Shown one piece after another: positions 56,750 to 64,000 of a stretch of DNA of 64,000 nucleotides. The translations under genes were made by a program, and so were the position numbers. Numbering within the stretch: the first letter of the stretch is position 1; every line of letters begins with the position of its first letter. The notes beneath the pieces were generated by a model. It saw only the letters and a program-made list of their open reading frames with translations, was not told the DNA's origin and searched no databases. Source of the DNA: Euclidia mi (Eukaryota; Arthropoda; Insecta; Lepidoptera; Erebidae); contig OX123183.2 of assembly GCA_944739405.2 (NCBI GenBank), positions 96,610,729 to 96,674,728 on the forward strand, read 5' to 3'.

Positions 56750-59053
56750 AGTTTATGTTCTCAGATGTTATGATTCTTTTCATTCTGTTAATGATTCCTC
56801 TAATTCCTCAAACAATGCCAGCTTTTGTTCTGCAACCGACTCTCTTGGTGACTTTATCAAGCGTACATTTAACGAAGCTACAAAACATATGTTTAATGTC
56901 TGCCATATTAATGCGTAAAGTGTTCCTAGCCACTACAACGACCTCTTCGAGACTTTCAATAATGCAAACGTTCATGCCATTCTGATTTCAGAGAGCTGGC
57001 TGAAACCTCACTTACTTTCTACCGCCTACCCCTCCCTGGTTTTATTCTTATTCGCAATGATAGGGTGGACAGGGGAGGTGGTGGTATGGCCATTTACCTG
57101 CGTAGCACTCTTCCGTATAAACTGCTTTTATCTTCACCGCCTAATTATTCTGCTTCTGCCGAGTACCTTTTTCATGAGATTTCAGTCAGTGGAGCCAAAA
57201 CGGTTCTAGGAGTTGTTTACTGTCCCCCATCCGTTTATTACTTCTCCAGTCTCGAATCGATTCTGGAATCTTTAGGGTCTGAATATGCACACCATATCAT
57301 CATGGGAGATTTCAACACCGACCTCCTTGCCATCAATTCCTCTCGCTCTCGTAACCTCCTTAAATTAATTGAGTCTGCCAGTCTACACACTCTTCCTCTA
57401 GAACCCACTCACCACAATATCGAAAGAGTGGACACCTGGTTAGACTTAATTATTACTTCAGCTCCATCCTTGGTACACTCCCATGGCCAATACCTTGCAC
57501 CCAGCTTTTCTCGTCATGATCTCATCTACCTTTCCTATTTCCTTAAACCTCCTAAACCTCGCCCTAAGGTTCTGCACTTGCGTTGTTTTGGACGTATGGA
57601 TAGTGAGAAGCTGAAAAAAGATGCTGCTGAGCTTAATTGGTCTTCTCTGTTTGCAGCCAACACGGTAGATGAAAAGGTTTTAATTTTCAACGAAACTGTA
57701 CTTGATCTTTATAATACATATGCTCCTATCAGGTCAGTTAAATTAAAATGTCCTCCGGCACCTTGGCTCACCAGGGGCGTTCAAATGGCCATGAGGCGCC
57801 GTGATCGAGCTTTTCGCAAGTTCAAAAAAGAAGTTCGTAAGGTCTGACGAGAACTGGAGTCTGTACAAAGCTGCAAGGAATCGGTGTAATAAGATGATAC
57901 GCAACGCTAAACGCCGCCATATTTTCGACAGTATCAATTCCTCGTCCTCTGCCAGTATCTGGAAGTTCCTTGGGACTCTAGGTATTGGCAAACGGCAACA
58001 CACAGCTCCTCAAATGACGATTGGTTTGGATGATTTAAATAAGCATTTCTCGTCTACTACCCAACTGGATCATCAAACCATACGTCTTACGGTAGATTAC
58101 ATTGCTGGGCTTCCCCGACCTAATATTGACCCTTTCCTTTTTTCTCCAGTTGCATTGGGTGAGGTCAAGAAGATTATCCTTTCTATGAAATCCAACGCTG
58201 TTGGGTTTGATGCCATCAGCCGCCGCATGATTGTCCCTATCCTTGATCATCTCATCCCTCCTATATGCCACATTGTTAATTGTTCAATTGACAGTGGTTC
58301 TTTCCCCTCCTTGTGGCGTAAAGCCTTTGTTATCCCACTTCCTAAGACTACGAACCCTTCTCTCCCTAACCATTTCCGTCCAATCTCTATTCTCTCCTTC
58401 CTATCCAAAGTGCTAGAAGCCTGTGTTCATAAACAGTTGTTACAGTTCATATATCACAACCTGCTTAGTCCACTACAATCGGGTTTTAGGCCAGGTCATA
58501 GCACGACTTCCGCTCTCCTCAAAGTGACTGGCGATGTTAGGGCAGGCATGGAGGACACCAAGGTCACTGTGCTTACTTTGGTCGACTTCTCCAATGCCTT
58601 CAACACTGTCAGTCACGATATCCTTCTATCGATCCTCTCCCATCCCATGATAACTGGAATGGTTCTCATCGTATCTTCAGGAACGCCAGCAGTCTGTTCG
58701 CTGTGTTGAAATGTCATCTAGTTGGCATGACATTAGCTCTGGTGTTCCTCAGGGTGGCATTCTTTCTCCTTTACTTTTCTCTATCTTTATTAATTTCTTA
58801 ACTCCTAATCTTCGATGTTCGTATCATCTCTATGCTGATGACTTGCAGTTGTACTCCCAAGCGAGGGTGGATGACGTGACAGTGGCCATTGGAGATATAA
58901 ATAGGGATCTTGAGACAATGATGGACTGGTGTCAGAAATTCGGTTTAGACGTAAATCCAGCAAAGTGTCAGGCCATTATTGTAGGCAGTCGCCGCTTAAT
59001 ACCCAGACTAGACGTCAAAACTCTACCTCCTATTTTGTTTAATGGCTTGGTCA
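56750..59053 (+). pseudogene. LINE L5 ORF2: endonuclease and reverse transcriptase
   Basis: The APE-type endonuclease begins FNVCHINA-stop-SVPSHYNDL (the Q of the usual INAQS is TAA at 56,916-56,918) with AILISESWLKP. After a frameshift near 57,030 come RVDRGGGGMAIYLRS, LGVVYCPPSVYY, HIIMGDFNTDLL and FSRHDLIYLSYF. The frame shifts again in an A run near 57,820-57,840. RT follows with AFVIPLPKTTNPSLPNHFRP, LQSGFRPGHSTTSALL and motif A LVDFSNAFNTV. A shift near 58,645 is followed by WFSSYLQERQQSVRCVE, SGVPQGGILSPLLFSIFIN, YHLYADDLQLYS (catalytic YADD) and GLDVNPAKCQAI. It stops near 59,053. The catalytic residues I can see are kept, so decay is by frameshift rather than by active-site change. 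Confidence 0.88.
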
Positions 59054-59730
59054 TTCATTGGTTGTTTTATATCAACTGTACTCACTCAATTAACGTGAAC
59101 AATCGACACACAAAATGAAGCCTCCTAATACAATGAATGTAGCATTTCATACAGATTTTATTCTTTTGTTTCTTGAGACCACTGCTCAACCGGTCATCCT
59201 TTTCTTTGACTCACCTGATTTTCTACCTTTTTAGTTTCATCTGATTAGCAGAGCAATGCTTTTTTAACATCGCATATGCTAAGATCTTACATTTTCTCCG
59301 TCATCTGCTTTACTATCATCCGCGCATATACTAAGAGCTTCGTTACAGCTTTTCCACAACCTGCTTTACCATTATATATGGTATAAACACTGTTGACATG
59401 ATTATTGAGTAAGTAACATGAAATAAGGATGATGCATTACTACAACAATCTGACTGAACTATGCTCGGTGCACTGGTCTGACTCAGTATTTTCTAATATA
59501 ACGCGGAGATTATTCATGCGCTGTGACGCCAATTCATTTTAAAAATGAGGTTAACAATTCTTCAAAAAGGCGGTGTAAAATGTATTAATTAACTTTAAAA
59601 AGAGCAAACCAAGAAATAGAACGGAAAATTTAACAATAAACTTGCATAATAAACTATTTTTTATTATTTTTTGTTAGGAATACAATTTTTATATCGTCAA
59701 ATAATTTGAAAGATTCATTCTTCTTACGTG
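59054..59730. other. Single-copy sequence, no gene seen
   Basis: Nothing recognisable apart from AT-rich runs. Confidence 0.4.
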
Positions 59731-60102
59731 TCATCCTCATCCTCCTAGCGTTATCCCAGTTTCAACACGGGGTCTGCTTTCTAGTCTGACCGGATTTGGC
59801 TGAATATTAGCTTTTCCACGGAGTGACTGCCTGTCTGACCTCCGCAACCCGAAGGGATAGCGATATTCCATGGTTTAGACTAGTGTCAGTTTATGTTAGA
59901 GGTACTAACGCCCTATAGCGACTGTCAAAGATCTTCATGACAGCCGGGACCGACGGCTTAACGTGCTCTCTTAGACACGGGGCAAGCGATAATTAACAAT
60001 TCAATACGCACATAACTCCGAAAAGTCAGTAATGCGTGTCGTGGATTCGAACCCGATACCCTCTGCATGGCAGTCCGTTGGTATCTCCACTAGGCTATCG
60101 CT
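59731..60102 (-). mobile_element. SINE S1, complete, reverse strand
   Basis: Starts TCATCCTCATCCTCCTAGCG and ends CTAGGCTATCGC on the + strand, so head and both promoter boxes (GGATTCGAACCCG on the + strand) are present. CTTCTTAC occurs on both flanks, a plausible 8-bp target duplication. Confidence 0.88.
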
Positions 60103-60931
60103 TCTTACCTGTAAGGTAACGTAATTAGTACGGTGAGAAAAGTGACGTTTTAATATTCATTCGCGAGGTTATAGTCAATTTAGCAGCTGTCGCATAGAAT
60201 GAAAATAAAATGAAGTAAATTATTAATATTATTATATACACAGCTGATTCAATTTTCAGCCCACGTTGTATCTAATATAAAGCCGAGCTTATGATACATT
60301 ATCGAACAACAACATCGATACGAGCGAGGACTTATCCCTCACACGCTTATGTAAACATCACTCGACTTTCACGAGGCAAATTTTCTACGCGATATCATCC
60401 CTTTAACACACTACGTGTTACTTTTAACAAAGGGCAAATCCGTATGAAATGACATAGGCTGACAGCATCCGAACGTCGAACATTATCGCAAAATACCCTT
60501 AACTCGATTCGTTGATATAATATTCATGACGTGGTACAATCTTTCAAAAATTGACACCTTTTTACCCGGGGTTGCCACCCTCGTCCGATAGACAAGGTTT
60601 TTGTATTTGTCCCGGTGAATAAATTACCCGACGGACACAATGGGAATTCTTTTTGGTTTACGACCGCATTTAATTTATAGGTAATGTTAATGAAATATTG
60701 GATGGTTTATTTATTGATGATATTGTAATATAAATGTAGTGTGATGCGATATCAATAAATTTACAATTCCATAGGTGCCGTTGTACGCATCTTGCTCTAC
60801 ACGGCGCGGCGTTCACCGAGCTAAGCAAAAGCAGTAATTACAGCAAGCTAAGTTAATAATTTTATATATTTATTCTAGCTGTACTTTGCGGTCCACAGAA
60901 TTTTATTTTGAGAACGAGAGAATTAGCCGTT
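60103..60931. other. Single-copy sequence, no gene seen
   Basis: No coding frame or recognised repeat. Slightly less AT-rich around 60,340-60,620. Confidence 0.4.
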
Positions 60932-61268
60932 TTTTAGGGTTCCGTACCTCACAAGGTAAAAAAGGAACCCTTATAAGACCACTTTCTTGTCCGTCTGTGT
61001 CTGTCTGTCCGTGTGTCACCATCGATTTTCTCAGGAACGGGTGGACCTAGCAAATTGAAATTTTTACCAGATACTGAGTTCTATGGTTCCTATCAGGTGT
61101 ATAAAAATCAGGGTCCTGGGTCAACCCGATAAAAAGATATGGTCAAAATTAGATTTTTGCGAAAACTTGTATGTACCAAAATTAACCTTAATTTTCAAAT
61201 AAAGGAAAAATTACAAAAAATAAAAAATTCTTCAATCCTTTGTGCGCGAGTCCGACTCGTACTTGCCC
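60932..61268 (-). mobile_element. AGGGTTCCGTAC repeat, reverse strand, compact
   Basis: TTTAGGGTTCCGTACCTCAC at one end and GTGCGCGAGTCCGACTCGTA then CTTGCCC at the other. Compared with 17,637-18,408 it lacks one half of the inverted duplication and most of the ACAG microsatellite. Confidence 0.82.
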
Positions 61269-63332
61269 ATTTTTTTTGGGTATAAAATTAAAATAAATAT
61301 ATTATAAATTTTACCTAATCTTATATACACATCAAAATGGTTGAGTGGTTTTGGAAGTAATTTTATACTCGTAACAACACAGTGCGTGTGTTCATTGACT
61401 AAAGTAAATATTATTATGACTCCAAAAATAATATACAACACCACTAAGCATCTAAACTAAATATAAAAAACATATAAATATATTCATACAGCGGCAACGG
61501 CAAGATGAGAAAACTTAATCCTACACACGCTTTTAGCAAACATTTTCCATTACTGCACAATTTAATTTAACTCTCATGCAAATATCCCAACCAAACCCAA
61601 AATACGAAACGAAAACGCCAACATTAAATACATTGGTCAATATCTGCGAAATTTTTAGAGGGTTGACCTATGTACACATTACTTAGTAATAAAGCTTTAA
61701 AACAAATAAGGTGTTCCCTACGGAGACGAGTGGAGATCAAATAAATGGGCTAGGTGAGGACCCTACGTCACTCGCCACTCAGTAACTAGACGTGATTGTT
61801 TGCTCAACGGACATAGATTTTTCCACTTGATTGTCTGATTTGATTTTCTTGAGGGCCGCCTCTTAGGTTCCCGTACAAATAGATTGTCTAAAATAATCCG
61901 CTTCTCCGCTTGAGATGGAGTGCGGTTACCTTTTTTAAGAGTTCCGTTGGGTTTTCGTGTAGTGGATATTTAAGTTTTAGTATCGATTCCGGCTGGTTGA
62001 TTTTATTTAGCGAGTGCTTTATTTATCTCAAGTTTATTTACATCAATATGAAGTAGTCTTTACATGGTCTGCAATGGCAGTTGTAGTTGTGATTTATGAA
62101 TATTGGACAGTATTTTTATTCGTTGATTCTGATATCTATGAATATACATAAATACAGATGCGTAGGTACTGATTCTTAAAATAATGGATTTATCTTGCAG
62201 AATATGATTTATTACACAGATCCTATTCCAATTTATGTGGACCAAGACCTAGTCGCCTTGTTCAGTTGCCAAATATTCGTTGTTACATTTCGTCTCAACA
62301 TTGCATTTTTGAATTTCTTAACTATATTGTTAGCTAAGTAAGAGGGTCAACAATTAACAAGCACCCATTATGTCGGACAAGATTTGTTTTGTTAAAACTT
62401 TTGTGGTGTGAAATCTACATTTTTAAGCATACAAACACCTGCCAATATGTTCTGCGTTAGGCAAAACTAAAAATCAATCATCAAAATCATTAAGGGGGCA
62501 ATAAATTTATTATGGCAACGTGCTGTTTCACAAGCTAGAAACTTGTGAAACAGCACGTTGCCTACGTTGCTAATTTTTTTAAGTAAACCTTAGTGTTCGA
62601 ACACATACGCATATAGGTTATAGACACCTAATTACACTTGCGCATGACATTCCGTCAAAAAGTGTTTGTCTAAATTACAAACACTTTCTAGAGCGAATCA
62701 ATCAGTAAAAGAGCTTGTGTATCTAGTACGCAATAATGAGCAAGTATGCCGTAGCATCACACCTCACTATACAAAAGTAAAGGCAGACTTTATTGTGCTT
62801 TCGAAAATGAACGTTAATTGCTACCTCGCTCAGCAATGAAAAACGTAAAGCTAGACAGTAATTAAATTCGAATAAAAAACACAAACCATTCTCTAAATAC
62901 CAGAACAAAAGCATCGTCTTCAAAAACTATTATCACAAAAAACAATTGTTATGAAAACAATCCCTTTTATTTTTCTCTTTGTTGGTAAAAAGGAAAACAG
63001 TGGTACATTTCTATTAAGGATTATATAAAGTTAGAGGGTGCCGTCGAATGAACGTTTCCTGACAATCTCGCGGCGACAAGCGTTCCGAATCTCCTTCATT
63101 GTCCACTTGTCATTAAGTTTTTGTCTTTCCCCTTCTTACACTTTGGATGTTCGGCTTATGGATTGGAACATACGGGAGCTTAGTGCAACGAACAAAATTT
63201 AACAACATGAGATGCTGAATAATATATGAAAAGCATTTGGTAAGGTATTCGTTTAAGCAATTGAGGACCTAACCACAATAATTTCACGTATATTAAATTG
63301 AAGGTAGTAGAGCCTTGCTGATTTTGCATGAA
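61269..63332. other. Single-copy sequence with two small hairpins, no gene seen
   Basis: A perfect hairpin with 21-bp arms (GGCAACGTGCTGTTTCACAA..., 62,514-62,534 and 62,542-62,562, 7-nt loop) and another with 11-bp arms (62,659-62,669 and 62,677-62,687). Short open frames at 61,232, 62,060 and 62,723 (reverse) have no recognisable domain. Confidence 0.5.
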
Positions 63333-63606
63333 TGGGCCGGCTCGACCGGGGAAGTACTACCCTCTCACAGAAAATCGACGTAAAGTAAAAGTACCTAAAC
63401 TGTTGCGTTTCGTTCGGTGAGTGAGAGTACCGGTGGTTCTATCCCCTATTCCTTCTCCCTCATCCCACTCCTCATCCTATCTGTTTTCCCAACCCCAATG
63501 GGCGACAACGCACTTGTAACTCTTGTGGTGTTGCATGGGCGGCGGTAATTGCTTACCATCAGGCGATCCGTCTGCTCGTTTGCCGCCTATTACCATAAAA
63601 AAAAAA
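63333..63606 (+). mobile_element. Retroelement tail with poly(A)
   Basis: TGGGCCGGCTCGACCGGGGA at the start, GGGCGGCGGTAATTGCTTAC with CATCAGGCGATCCGTCTGCT and CGTTTGCCGCCTATTACCAT at the end, then a run of A. I recognise this as a very common lepidopteran LINE/SINE 3' end. No coding part remains. Confidence 0.8.
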
Positions 63607-63815
63607 CTATTTTAACTTTTCTATACCACAAAAGTGTACATGTACGACTAATTTCTGACGTACTATCACTGCAGGTCTGCGTCAGTGTGAATTAATTTTT
63701 AATTGAGCATGTATATTTGCTGTCGGGTACAGGTCCATTTTAACTTGAGCTCAGTTGTACGTTTTTATCAGTTCATTTAATTTGTTGATTGCAGTCTGTT
63801 ATTAATCATATTTTG

Positions 63816-64000
63816 TTTGTGATGATGGCTGGATGAATGGATGTTTACTACTCGTTCACGCAAAAACCACTGAACGTATTTTGATCACTCTTCGTAGTAA
63901 ATATGGCTTGTACGTCGAAGTACCAAAGGGACTACCTTTGTCGCGATGACTGACCTCTGCGGTGGTGAAACCACGGACAAAAACTTGTATGGATCATATT
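63816..64000 (+). mobile_element. Helitron-like fragment at the window edge
   Basis: GTTTGTGATGATGGCTGGAT, then TTCACGCAAAAACCACTGAA, resembles the left region at 14,030-14,100. GACAAAAACTTGTA near 63,976 may be a decayed 3' end (normally ...CTAGT). Cut by the window end. Confidence 0.5.

Larger units (their letters stand above)
55400..59053 (+). mobile_element. Two-ORF LINE (L5), nearly complete but 3'-truncated
   Basis: Order: 5' leader, ORF1, inter-ORF spacer, ORF2 with endonuclease and RT. RT coding ends at about 59,053, after NGLVI, where unrelated sequence starts, so the C-terminus and 3' UTR are missing. That is unusual, since LINEs normally lose the 5' end; a later deletion is likely. 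Probably of the jockey/CR1 group, clade not certain. Confidence 0.85.

Overview
The window looks like AT-rich nuclear DNA of a moth or butterfly (Lepidoptera). That inference rests on repeat families I recognise from lepidopteran genomes: tRNA-headed SINEs, small Helitrons ending in CTAG, the repeat whose ends read AGGGTTCCGTAC, LINE tails ending in TGTATG or GATGATG, and the degenerate RT families. I see no intact host protein gene, no rRNA gene, no genuine tRNA gene and no CRISPR array. All long coding stretches are dead transposon genes.

The backbone is a direct tandem duplication. Copy A runs from about 165 to 33,998 and copy B from about 34,600 to 55,015, separated by about 600 bp that hold a TIR element. 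Order and orientation are conserved. Copy A is about 13 kb longer because it carries blocks absent from B: a truncated LINE (4366-5503), a SINE (7723-7981), a 255-bp insertion with a hammerhead-ribozyme-like motif (9139-9393), a foldback element (12,537-13,036), a Helitron-like repeat nest (13,997-18,942), and a 7.6-kb nest with a Tc1-like transposon and two LINE fragments (21,411-29,040). Copy B has its own insertions: a TIR element with a SINE inside (37,436-37,999), further SINEs, a 209-bp Helitron (48,489-48,697), two MITEs, and a block with a possible first exon (53,610-54,530). Each copy often shows the empty site of the other's insertion, so the window is a natural before/after record of transposition.

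The two copies differ by scattered substitutions and indels, yet contain islands with no difference at all. The longest is 761 bp (6263-7023 against 40,565-41,325); others are 366, 305 and 281 bp. Gene conversion and constraint on non-coding DNA are the main explanations.

Right of the duplication (55,016-64,000) is single-copy sequence. It holds a 3.6-kb two-ORF LINE with several frameshifts and a missing 3' end, a reverse-strand SINE, a reverse-strand copy of the AGGGTTCCGTAC repeat, perfect hairpins, a poly(A) LINE/SINE tail and a Helitron-like fragment at the edge. The window also has many near-perfect hairpins with very short loops. Several appear to be local inverted copies made inside older sequence.
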